In this document: one piece after another, positions 52,778 to 63,429 of the stretch
How the letters are laid out: every line of letters starts with the position of its first letter
Numbering within the stretch: the first letter of the stretch is position 1
NCBI GenBank assembly: GCA_029204225.1
Contig: CM055092.1
Coordinates: 85,030,694 to 85,094,693, forward strand
Reading direction: 5' to 3'
DNA length: 64,000 nucleotides
Source of the DNA: Diphasiastrum complanatum
Lineage: Eukaryota; Streptophyta; Lycopodiopsida; Lycopodiales; Lycopodiaceae
The notes under the pieces: model-generated
Databases searched by the model: none
Told to the model about the DNA's origin: nothing
Seen by the model: the letters and a program-made list of their open reading frames with translations, nothing else
Program-made: the position numbers and the translations under genes

Positions 52778-53929
52778 TGTTGACAGATCCTCTACTTGGA
52801 AGGATCTATCTACTAGTTTTCTACTTACTTCTTCTTGCTTACAAGTTGAGTTTGTGCTCTGTCTGTCAGCGGAAACTGTGGGCACTTGTTTAGATTATCT
52901 TCTTGTTTTAGAGCCCAAGCTCAAGCAGAGGAGACTGGTAATCATTGTAGTATTTTGTCCTGCCTGTCAAAGGACATCTCAGATCTGTCTCTCTTGAACC
53001 GTGTCACATGCAATCAAACCATCATGTAACCAAAACGTTCAACCAAATGATCAACATGCAGTCCAGGTGAAAAACCATGAAATCTACTTCTACTTTGCTG
53101 CAAAATGAACTGAATTAGATCCTAACTACTAAACTTGCATAAATCCACAAAATTGAAACAAGAAACTAATCTACAGCATTTCATAAGTCCAAGAATCAAG
53201 AAACCAACCAGTCTTTTGATTCTTGGACATCCCAAGAACAGGGTTGTAAGATAATATGCAAGAACTACACCACAAACCTAGTCTATTTAGTTTACCTGAA
53301 TGATGAATTCCTACATTAATCCACAAACAAGAAATGAAAACTAATCTACTCTAGGAAAGCAGAAAATCTAATCCAATCTACTATCCACAACCACACACAA
53401 AGGATGGAAGGGCAATATTATGAATGCATCACTCAAGAAACAAGCATGATCAAGGAGCTCAATGGATGCACCTAACTTGTGGAGGCTCTTCTCATTTCAG
53501 CATGGAGTTGATACAATACACAAAAAGCTCCTCTTCACAAAGAGGGAGTCTCTTAAATAAGCAAGAGAGCTCCTTAGGTGGCATCCTAGTGGCATTTCCA
53601 CATTACACGAATTACAAGTGGAATAATGCTCTCCACTAGAGGTCACCATCAAAAGGTGGCTCACTCTACTTTCTTTAAGAGAAGTCTACTTGCATTTATT
53701 ACTTTGCCTAGAAATACTAGTTCCTACCTGGTCATTCCATCTTCTGGGATTCACCACGAGGCTTACATAGTTCTTGCTTGTCATTCATAACTAGCATTTC
53801 TCGACTCTCATACTCGACTCTCAGTCTTCGTTCGTCTCGTCTTCTTAGAGACCTCCTCAGTCTAAGGTGAGAGGTGCTCTTGGGTAGCTTTGGCCAAGCT
53901 TCATGGGGATTCATCAGAATCAGCCAACA
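52778..53929 (-). repeat. 5' LTR of element C
   Basis: 1152 bp, homologous to 43630-44796, flanked outside by CCTCC at 53930-53934. On the minus strand it starts TGTTGGCTGATTCTGATGAA. Confidence 0.94.
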
Positions 53930-53934
53930 CCTCC

Positions 53935-54639
53935 TCTCCATCTTGGTCATTGGCTTTGTCATTAGAGAAGTGATGGTGTTGCTTCTTACTCCTCTCTTTG
54001 TGCTTGGCAAATAGAACTTTACCTTCAACATGATTGAGTGATAGCTTGTCCATCCTCAAGAGTTTGTACTCGTCTTGATTCTTCAAAAATAAGCACACTT
54101 TGAAGGGCCTCCAAACTTGGTAGCTCCTCCTTAATGGCATAGGAATGGACAAGGTTGTCATATTTATCTCTCAAGCCATTGAGAATGACTTGGACTAACT
54201 CACTTTGATTGATTGAATAACCAATGCAAGCAAGCTCCCTATGAATATCCTTGACTCTCAAAACATAATTAACTGCACTCTCATCACTCTTTTGACTACT
54301 TTGGAAGATTTGATTTCTAGGAGTGAGGATCCTAGAGGTGTTCTTAGCCTCATAGATAGACTTGAGACAATCCCAAGCTTCCTTGGATGTAGTACAATCA
54401 CTAATCTCTCTCAAAATCTCATTAGAGACATTCATCTTGATAAAGTGGAGAGCCATCCTAGCTCTCTTCTTGTATTTGTGTACCTCTTGATGGACTTGAG
54501 GCTCCTCCTCAATCCCAAGTACAATGTCCATCACATTTTGGAGTATAAAGATGGACTCCATCCTCAACTTCCATATTGAATAATTGGAAGTAGACAATCT
54601 CTCACTTGGTTCCAACAAGTATAAACCCATTGAGCCCAT
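53935..54639 (-). pseudogene. Gag of copia B
   Basis: The ATG at 54639 starts MGSMGLYLLEPSERLSTSNY, the copia gag N-terminus (LxxxNYSIWKLRME). It continues through the capsid region (SKEAWDCLKSIYEAKNTSRI, VLRVKDIHRELACIGYSINQ) to about 54025, then in a second frame to the element C boundary (HKERSKKQHHHFSNDKANDQ). The frame change near 54040-54100 is a small indel. The zinc knuckle that completes gag is at 43595, on the other side of element C. Upstream, 54640-55360 is untranslated leader. Confidence 0.88.
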
Positions 54640-55360
54640 GTAAAGTGAAGATAAACAAAAGTGATGAACAAGAAATGTTGCTTCTCTCTCACTATAGGAT
54701 CCAATAATGGTGTGCTACCATCTCCTATGCAAGATCTTATAACAAACTGTGAGTTGATTCTCATTAGCTATCTCAATCTCTCCAAAACTAGATCTACTTC
54801 ACATCAATGATGGAGAATGGGCAAAGTTAGGATCAACCACTCCTAGCACGTGTGAAATACACTAAGAAACCAAATTTGACTCAAATACAATGATATTGCA
54901 TGAAGCAAAATGGCTAAGATCTCAAAATAGTGCCTAGATTACATATAGATGAGATTGGTAAGCATACAACTATGATTTGGGATCAAACAAGCAATCTCTT
55001 GACCAAACCAAATGTGTCCACACAGGCCTAAGTGCCCTACCTAACCCTCTTCAAAAGCTTATAACTTTTGATTGGCACAACCAAATGGAATGAAATTGAT
55101 TGCATCAGAAACTAGACAAAAATAGCTTTATTTAGTAAGATTTTTGGATGAAACATGGAAGACAATTCTCAAACTGAAATTGGATGTTCCTCACACGTGT
55201 CTGAGCACCTAATTTCGTATAGTACCAGGTCAGACCCAATCAATGCCCTATTGATATCTTTTGATCCAAAATTGAACAAGATGGCTTGGGCATTCCTAGC
55301 TCAAGATTGATGAAAAGTTTTCACTCAAATGGATGAAAATGCATGAGAACCTTAGGTAGG
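54640..55360 (-). other. Untranslated leader of copia B
   Basis: Between the primer binding site and the gag ATG on the minus strand. No coding frame of note. Confidence 0.6.
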
Positions 55361-55371
55361 CTATGATACCA
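55361..55371 (-). other. Primer binding site of copia B
   Basis: The minus strand TGGTATCATAG directly follows the 5' LTR end. It is a tRNA-Met-type PBS with one change from TGGTATCAGAG. Confidence 0.8.
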
Positions 55372-56185
55372 TGTTGATCTCACAAGTGTGGAGTGCCCAC
55401 TACATGTGTTTGAGATCTCCTAAGGTGTGTAGATGCACTAAGATCAAGACTAGATTGAGATTCAAGATCTATCTTTGAATCTATGGCAAAACTACACTTC
55501 TACATGCATTCAATCACTTCCAACTCTCACGCACACATGTGGGAAGTGTTAAAAAATTATTCTAACTAAAAACAAGATGCTCTCCTCAGGTAGAGAGAGA
55601 AAATTATCATGAGCTCTCGGGTAGAGAGAGAAAGCTAGAAAAACACATACACACAAAATCCACTCAATCTCCAAATCAATTAGATCAAATAAGTACAACG
55701 ATACTATAGATCCATGAGCTAACACAATGCTGAAACATGATTGGACCTCATATTTACAACCTCCTAGTCCTATTGGACCATTGATCCATCCATCTCTCCA
55801 TTCTATTGGACCATTCTCAAGCATATCTCAAATCCTATTGGACCAACAATACTTCCACCTCTTAATTTTATTGGACATTGTCACACATCAAACTAACTAA
55901 AGACACTTGTCAAGAACCTATTTAGCTTGAGTTTCCCACTTGTGATTTTGGCCTAATAATGACAAAACAAGTGTACTTCACTAATTTACCTCTAAAGCCA
56001 GAAATGGCTCAATCTACTAATGACACCTAGAAGCTTGACTATGAAACTTTATGAGACCTCTATAACAAACATTTTTAATTTATTTTACAATTTTCCACAC
56101 GTGGGAACATCCTCCACACATGTGAGATTCACTCACAAACTTCTAACATAGGAATACCAAGCTAGATTTTTGCCAATTTCTCACA
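55372..56185 (-). repeat. 5' LTR of copia B
   Basis: 814 bp, homologous to 40808-41637. Minus-strand ends TGTGAGAAATTGGCA and GAGATCAACA. Confidence 0.93.
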
Positions 56186-56189
56186 TGGT

Positions 56190-57029
56190 CCTTGCGCTTC
56201 CGATCAATAAACTGATTTTTGATAAAAGTCACATCCTTGTTAGTAAAAATTTTATAGATTTATATATTGTACAGTTTATACATTCCATTAGAAGCACAAT
56301 AGCCAACAAAAATAGTTTTGAACAAATGCTCATCTAGTTTCTTTCTGTTGTCCTTTGGTACATGAGCATAGGTAGTGCATCCGAATACTCTCAAGTGCTT
56401 CAATGAAGGCTTGGATCCTGTCCAGACTTCAGGAGGGGTTTTGATGTCAAGGAGGCCTTTAGTTATACATCGATTATGCACGTGAGTTGCTATCAAAACA
56501 ACATGTTGCCAGAACGATTTGGGCAATGAAGCATGAGTTATCATGCATTTGGCAGATTCAACTAAGGTCTTGTTCTTCCTTTCTGCCAATCCATTCGACT
56601 ATGGAGAATAGGAAGCAGCGAATTGTTGCTCGATGTCCTTGGCTGAGTAGTAGTCTTTGAATTCCTTTGAGATGTATTCATCGCCGTTGTCACTCCTTAA
56701 TGCTTTAATCTTCTTGCATGTCTTCAACTCAACATTTTTCTTGTACTTCTTGAAGAATTCGAATGTTTCAGATTTGTGCTTCGGAAAATATACAACAGTT
56801 CTTTTCAATAGTCCTCTCTAAAAGTAATAAAGAATTTTGCACCAAGCAGTGATGGTGTTTGCATTGGACCACATATATTTGTATGTACAATGTCTAGCAA
56901 ATATTTAGATATGTGTTCTTGATTCGACTTAAATGGTCTTCTTGCCTGCTTTCCTATGATATAGCTTTGGCTGATAGGAGGGTCGATAATTCGATAGTCT
57001 AAATCAAGAATTGAAGAACATCTAGACAT
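56190..57029 (-). pseudogene. Integrase of copia A
   Basis: 57029-56805 shows the integrase zinc/core junction (IGKQARRPFKSNQEHISKYL, LLDIVHTNICGPMQTPSLLG). 56808-56599 gives the core (CKKIKALRSDNGDEYISKEF). 56589-56260 gives AERKNKTLVESAKCMITHAS and WTGSKPSLKHLRVFGCTTYA, classic Ty1/copia integrase. After a stop the frame runs on to the element B junction at 56186. Several frame breaks. Confidence 0.86.
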
Positions 57030-57299
57030 GCTACCTATCGATACATGATTAACGTGACCAAGTCTATAATGTCAAGTCAATTCTTTATTGATAGATGTTG
57101 AACTGCTTAAAGCACGATCAATTATAGAATTACAATGACTAAGCCTATAGAGATATCCTTGTCTCTTTTCGAGTGCAAAAACTCTTCTGCTCTTATCAAG
57201 AATTTGACAAGAATATGTTTGAAACTCTACCCTATGTACGAAATCTGTGATTCAACTAATTGACAAAAGATTTGTTGTCAAGTTCGAGACATACAATAC

Positions 57300-58382
57300 A
57301 TTCAGTATCAGTTTTGACATTTCATTCTAAAAATTTAGTCTGACATCACTTTCTATGTGAGTTGTTGTCTCCAAGGTGAATGAACTTCTTGGTGTTGTAG
57401 GCCGAATAATTGATGAACCATTCTTGATGGCTTGTCATGTGTTGCGTTGCTCCAGAATCGAGGAAACATTCCTCTGACTGTTCGACATGGTGATGGTTCA
57501 CCATGAAGTTCATGCTTTTCATCGTCTACGACATTCTGCTTTGTGTTGATTGCATGGGCTTGCTGATCTGGCTGCTTCTTCTTGTCGTTGTTCAACTTAA
57601 AAATTCGACAGTCTTGGATTTCGTGGTTCATCCTCTTGCAGTAGTTGTAGAATAATCTCTTCTTGCTCTGAGTAGGTTGCTGATTTTGGGTCTTTTATGA
57701 CTGCTTCTGATTGCCATCGAATTGTCGAGGACAACTTTCTTCTTCTGTTGTTTTTTCATGTTCTTCTTTGAGAATAATGCTTGTGAGTCGTTGATGGAGG
57801 ACGAAGATGCTCCATTCCTTTTTGTCTCCTCCTGTAGAAGCATAACTATGACTCTGGACAGTGTTATATTTGAGTGTGTGGTAATCATCAACATCCAGTT
57901 TTTGTATGAGGATGGCAACTTGACAACAAGGTCATTACAACATCGGAGTCTTCGATCAATGAACCTATTGCCACCATCTGCTCCATCAGAGTCTTGAATT
58001 GATTAACGTGATTCTGAACAAAATCACTTTCTGACATTTTGAGAGAGAAGAACTTTCTCCTCAGATGCACCTTCGAAGTGACATCTCTCACTTCGTATAG
58101 TGTATTCAATATATCCCAAGCTTCTTTCGAGGATTGGGCTTGTCTGATATGGACAATATGTGTGTCGAAGATGTTAAGGGTGATCAAGGTGAAAGCCCTG
58201 CCATCCCTGAGCTTCCACTTAGAAATGGCTTGCTCATCGACACTAGGAATCAGTTCGGTTCCATCGACTATTTCTTAAAGTTCTTTGGCCATTATTACTA
58301 CTCTCATCTTGAATTTCCACAAGTAATGATTTGAACCATCGAGTTTGTCTACCATTAGAGCAGACTGTGGTTGCGAATCCAT
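57300..58382 (-). pseudogene. Gag and protease of copia A
   Basis: The ATG at 58382 starts MDSQPQSALMVDKLDGSNHY, a copia gag start. The capsid part follows in 58187-57888 (SSKEAWDILNTLYEVRDVTS). 57918-57628 is the basic linker. The knuckle remnant YCKRMNHEIQDC lies near 57635. The protease region (TQHMTSHQEWF) near 57440-57420 is in another frame. Multiple frameshifts. Confidence 0.82.
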
Positions 58383-58565
58383 CTAGAATTTCAGGATGAG
58401 TGTATGCATATAGTAGATTGTATGAATGAAAGCAATTATAGCATAATAAGTCTACACTATATTAAAAGTATTACTATGATAATGTATGTTCTAATGATAA
58501 CATCTAAATGCTTCGATACCAAGCTAAAGCTCTGATACCATGTTGGTATCAGATAAATAGAGAGA

Positions 58566-58579
58566 TAGCTCTGATACCA
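58566..58579 (-). other. Primer binding site of copia A
   Basis: The minus strand TGGTATCAGAGCT follows the LTR end CCCAACA. A second copy of the same word (minus strand CATGGTATCAGAGC) lies near 58530-58543, so the PBS region appears duplicated. Confidence 0.8.
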
Positions 58580-59608
58580 TGTTGGGATAAATTGAGACAA
58601 TGCGCATTGTATCAACAAAAAATAAGCGGAATCCTCGGTGCATGTAACTATGTCTATCGTATTCATATCAGATTCGAATGAATCGATATCTGTCTTACTT
58701 GATCACAACTTCGAAGTCGTTGGATCGAAACAATCGATTTCATAGCCATGCACAAATTTATTGAATTATGGATTTAGATTTTATGTGCGGAAGCATAAAA
58801 CGTCTAGGTGATTTGAACAACGAATTCGACTTATGCCATCAGTCACACGAATAGTTTAATCTACGAATAATTTATCTGCAGGATTGAATCTTTCTAAACA
58901 TGAATGAAATAAGAATTTGATCAAGACATACACGACTCGAATTATGGAATGAATATTGATTAGTCACGAATGATAACAGTCTAAATACAGACAGAGTCAC
59001 GTTCTTTCTAAGACAATACTCTGTAGTAACAGAGAGAAAGAACAGAACAATTGCGCTCTGGATGTTCAATCACAGATTCAAGGATTAACTTTACAATTGA
59101 TAAGTTGATGGGTATTTGTACAAATGGCTAGCTAGTTAAAAGAATGATTAATCGGTAGATTGCAAATTAGATTAATCCATGACGTGTTGTTGTCAGTCAC
59201 TTTTGGACAATATTTGAGTCTGTTGGAGATCCTGCTCGGTCGTGACGATGGTACGGTTGAGCCGCCTTTGATTGACTCGACTTGAGAGTGATTTGAGCTC
59301 GAAATAATCAAGGTTGCCGAATAGTCATCACGATCGAATAGAAAACATTCGAGGTGGCAGATAGTCAACGTGGTAGAATGACCGAGTGGTCAAAAGTCAA
59401 AGTCTTCGAAATGTTCGACGTGGCGAATGCCAAATAGATGAGGTGGTCAAATATTTTCGTGTCGTCAGGACTCTGTCACGAATTTCTTTGTATTTCTGTA
59501 GACTGTTAGAAAACAAGTGTAATTCTGCAGAGTGTGCAACTATATAGGTATTTACACCAATTAGTGAATTAGAAGAAATATAGGGATGGAGAGGATATGA
59601 ATCCAGCA
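58580..59608 (-). repeat. 5' LTR of copia A
   Basis: On the minus strand it runs from TGCTGGATTCATATCC (59608) to TTTATCCCAACA (58580), 1029 bp. It is rich in CGA and TCGA words, for example near 59290-59440. Only its first about 60 bp match the left copy near 39000. Confidence 0.7.
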
Positions 59609-62262
59609 GTTTTGCCACTCCTGCGACTTAGCTTCTACCGTCAGTAGCCAGGCTCCTCATGAAGGATACCTAATACTTAATGCTCGAAAAAAGTAACAAC
59701 TACAAAAAGAACAAAAAAACAAAAAAAAGAGCACATATCTAATGTTTATCTACTAGTTGCCTATAGCGTTTTGGATTCCAAAACTCCTCAAAGCCTATGA
59801 TTATGACCGAACACTTTAATTTCACAGATTTCAACCACATGGAACTAAATAAAGAGGCAAAAAGCCCATAGTTCCTCTCAAACTTCAAGATGTCATGTCC
59901 TAGTGCACAATTGAATGGTTGATAATTGTTAATGGTAACAAAAATATTCTAGACCTCATCAAATTTATGATATGATTATGTGCAATCTCTCAATTTCTTT
60001 TTTTTGCAACGTGTTAGGCAACTAGTGGTCGGTTTTATACAACATATATACAACCTAGCAACGCTGTGTGGGCAATGCTATGTGAGGGGCAAGCCTCTAA
60101 GATGTCACTTCACATTTGCGTGTTGATGAAAAATTGTCTCACATTAAGATTAACACAAAATGATATACAAGAGAGACGTAAAATCAGCTTTTCCTTTTTT
60201 ACAAAGGAAAGGGAGGCACCTCCTTGCCCGAGATTCATACGCCTCCCTGCTCAAAACTTATGCACTTCCCCCTTTTTTTTTTAATTCAATTTTTTTTACA
60301 TGCACCCTTCCCTTGAAATTTATATGCCTCTCTATTGGAAATTTATGTGCCTGCCCTTCAAATTTTTTTATGGAAGGTGCATAAAAAAAACAATTATCTT
60401 TTTTTACGTGCACATTCTGCCCAGAAGGTGTATGTTAAAAAACATTTATGGCAAAAAAAATCAAAAAAGTTCATGCCAAGGAAGGTCACCTCCTCAGCCG
60501 ATCCGGTCATGTGAAGGGCCTTCAGCGTCGGGCTACCCCCCTTGGCCGAGGGCCCTTCCCCGACAGAATTGCCTCGAAGGGTGACTCAATTAAACCCCCC
60601 CCCCCAAAAAAAAAAAGAAAAGAAAAAACTCAAAATCTCATCGAGTATAAAACCTACCAATCATTTGATGTATGTTAGAAGGCTCGAGGCCCACGAGCCT
60701 TCCGCGACATAATGCAAGGTGAGAAGGCCGAGAGAGAATGCACATTCTAGAGAGAGAAATGCACATTGGGGCGAGGAGGTCTTCCTCCGAGGGCATTCCG
60801 CCCAGGAAAGGTGTCCGCTTTTAAAGCCCTTCCTCGGGTGGAATGTCTCCCTGGCGTAATTTTGATTTTTCCCTTTTTTTTAAACATTTTTTTGCCATGC
60901 ACCTAAGGTGCATGTAAAAACAATTTCAAAAAAAGAAAAAGAAAAAGGAGTCTCAAAAATTTCATGCAAGAAGCACCTCCTTTTCCTTCTTAAAAAAAAA
61001 AAAAGTAAACAACAGGAATTGATAAACTATTCAAAAATATTACGTGTATTCCTTGGGATGTTGCAAAAACAGACGATGTACAAATCCCTCCAGTCAGCCA
61101 CCCAACGAGCCCTCCGATCAGCCACTGAGCGAGCGAGCCAAAGAGAGAGAAAGAGAGCTCCGTTTACTACCCTTTGATGAAAGAGAGAGAGAGAGACACA
61201 CACACAGCTCCAACTACTACTACTACTAGTTAGTATAAATAATGTTTTGGATTTTAAGATTTTAGATTTTGCTTTTGAAAAATTATCCATCCATGCGTAA
61301 TTTGTCTTGCTTTTTGGTTATGCCTCAAGAAAACAATGCATGAATCCATAATAATTTGTAACCAAATTAAGTTTTGCTTTTGATTATGCCTGCACTTCAA
61401 CGATCTGCATGGTTTTGCATCATGCATGCTGAATTTTTGCATTCCAACTGATCCATGTTCTGTTTACGCCGTTAACAAAAAGACAGGCCTTTAAAGTTTG
61501 GGCTTCCACCACCAACATATATTCAATGTTGACTTTTAAAATAACTCTATTGACCAACCTCACCACATAGAATTGCCTTTGCAAGGCAAGGCCAAAAAAT
61601 GAACGCATTGATTAATTAATATCATCAATCTTGAAGAAAACTACAGAATCAAAAGCTGCTTTCTAGCGTGACCGTCAGCAATTATGAGAGATGCATAACC
61701 AAAAAGAAGTAGGGACTCATGGCACAGAAAGAGGAAAACTACCATAAACTATCAGACAAAACAAACAGATGACCCAAAGTGCCCCTGCATAAGAAAGCCA
61801 AAGCATCAGCCCTTGTTTCCTGAAATTGGTCACAACAATGAGATTTAAGGGAAAAGATTGCCCAAGTCTTTTAACATGATCAAATCCTCCACCCACTTCT
61901 TGTGGAATCTGCCAGCACCAGACTAAATTGAGTCCACATTTTAATGCTTTATCCAGAAGACCGTATGTCAAAACTGTGTTTCTTAAAAATGCTATTTGAG
62001 ATTTCAAGAGGGGCAAATTTCATGTTAGCCGAATTCCTAGCATGATCAAATTCAACACCCATTTGTTGCTCTTGGATGAAATTCACCTCTACTCACAGCA
62101 ATATGAGATTCACAATCGAAGCCTTCATTGATTTGCATTTAAAACAGCAATGTTCCGACCATACGATCATTTGTCACTATATACAAAAGGGGCTATTATA
62201 ACAGGCATCCGTAGCCCAATTCCTGGAGACGGATCGGTTTGAAAATAATTTTCAGAAGTGCG
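59609..62262. other. AT-rich intergenic DNA with homopolymers and short palindromes
   Basis: No gene recognised. It contains poly-C/poly-A tracts near 60595-60626, GA/CA microsatellites near 61140-61205, a palindromic TGCACCTAAGGTGCA near 60898, and GC-rich words near 60520-60570 and 60780-60855 (CCGAGGGC, GAAGGGC) that recur in both orientations. This could be old non-LTR or DNA transposon sequence, but no coding domain supports it. Confidence 0.45.
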
Positions 62263-63429
62263 CTAAAAGTATGTGTAAGAAAAACGGCATCCATAGGGAT
62301 TTGTGGTGATGCGGAGTTGATATTCGTCCACTTGAGCATCATAAAATCCGCATCCAAAGGGATCTGTGGTGAAATGAACTCCGGAATCATCTACATAAGT
62401 ACCAATAGTGGCTAGTACTTTTTCAGGTGCTGCAACGGGCAGCTTATCAATGTACCGGAAAAGCCTCAGCACATCTTGTCTTCCCAATGTAGTCATGTCT
62501 TTTACATCATCAGCATTTATGATGACCCACAAATCCACAGAGTTTACCTTCTTCAAACTGTCCCGGCAGAATGGGCAGGACTGGGATCGCTCATTCCTGT
62601 AACAATACAAATGAAATAAATATATTACTGCAATCACATACCATGTGCTTTGATCAAATGAAATTACCTGTAAATGCTAAGTTGATAGATGACACAAAAA
62701 TTACCAAGATTTAAGAATTACAGATCACTGGAAAATCAGACATCAAAAGAAAGACACAAGACAAAACTAGCAGATTACTGATGCAAAGGAAACAGTACTA
62801 ACCAATCTTTATAGCATTTAATGCAGAGACCGTGTGTACAGTCAGGTAGAACCATCTTCTCATTTTTCTCCATGCAAATATCACATTCCTGATCGCAGTC
62901 AGAATCTTCTCCATCCATTTCTGACCTTTTGTCACCCTTTGTATTCTTACTCCTGTTCCCTACCACCATCCCTTGTTTTAAAAATTTCATATTCATGAAG
63001 CCATCTCCAAGTTGCAACAAATAAGGATAGATAAATCCTGTTCCAAGAAAAAAGAGAATCAAAATCATAAGCAAACCACCATGAGCAGCCCTGTCATGCA
63101 ATGCAATAGGTGATGAAGCAAGAAGCCGGATTCATTTTGAATGCTGCTTCATAATACTGTAAATCAGAATTTAGACATATCCTAAAGAGAGCTAGAGCTA
63201 CAGATGCCACAAAAATATTACAAGAGGAAAATGCAAGAGTTTTACACACAGCCTTGAAGAATAAAACATCGTGACCCCTCAGTAGAACCTTAAGCTAATC
63301 CCTTGCTTGGCCTAGGTTTAAAATAGGTCGAACTACTCAGAAATGAGGTGCAGTATTTTTACCATAAAATTCGCGAAGACTGGCTTTTCTCTCGAATGTC
63401 ATCTTTGATGTTGTTCCATTGGTATAAAC
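62263..63429 (-). CDS. RING-HC E3 ubiquitin ligase, AIRP2-like (C-terminal exons)
   Basis: Three minus-strand exons join in phase: 63429-63363, 63037-62803 and 62596-62263 (TAG or TGA-type stop at the end of the frame). Exon 1 seen here encodes VYTNGTTSKMTFERKASLRE; exon 2 continues with YPYLLQLGDGF and the first half of a C3HC4 RING (CDICMEKNEKMVLPDCTHGL); exon 3 completes it (CPFC) and goes on SLKKVNSVDLWVI and LFRYIDKLPV. This order matches Arabidopsis AIRP2-type proteins, which ubiquitinate targets in abscisic acid and stress responses. All eight zinc ligands are present. The C-terminus is extended by two imperfect 21-residue repeats (TTDPFGCGF and TTNPYGCRF), encoded by a 63-bp duplication. 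The N-terminal exons lie beyond 64000. The role is inferred from the family. Confidence 0.88.

Larger units (their letters stand above)
43630..53929 (-). mobile_element. Gypsy element C, inserted into copia B, with intact TSD
   Basis: LTRs 43630-44796 (1167 bp) and 52778-53929 (1152 bp) begin and end TGTTG..CAACA. They are flanked by the 5-bp target duplication CCTCC at 43625-43629 and 53930-53934, so the limits are firm. Minus orientation is shown by gag at 52.2-51.1 kb, a PBS-like TTTGGCCCCTTGCCGCTCGC at 52777-52758 and a purine tract AGGGGTGGGATGA before the 3' LTR at 44796. Pol is absent and its place is taken by chromovirus D. Confidence 0.93.
40808..56185 (-). mobile_element. Copia element B, inserted into copia A
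   Basis: LTRs at 56185-55372 (5', 814 bp) and 41637-40808 (3', 830 bp) start TGTGAGAAATTGGC and end ATCAACA on the minus strand and align nearly end to end. The PBS (TGGTATCATAG, 55371-55361) follows the 5' LTR. A purine tract (TTTTTTGAGGAGGAG) precedes the 3' LTR. Gag is at 54639-53935 and the zinc knuckle, protease and integrase remnants are at 43595-42251, separated by element C. No reverse transcriptase is found, so this copy is non-autonomous. I do not see a clean 5-bp target duplication. Confidence 0.88.
38820..59608 (-). mobile_element. Copia element A, outermost of a five-level nest
   Basis: Minus orientation. 5' LTR 59608-58580, PBS 58579-58566, gag and protease 58382-57300, integrase 57029-56190. 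Element B is then inserted (56185-40808). A's linker, reverse transcriptase and RNase H continue at 40807-39100, followed by a G-rich tract and a diverged 3' LTR end near 39000. The integrase and reverse transcriptase halves lie on either side of element B in the right order and strand. Catalytic residues are lost and stops are present. Confidence 0.8.

Noticed and set aside
61027-61290. Minus-strand frame with Ser/Leu repeats
   Set aside because: It translates a GA/CA microsatellite.
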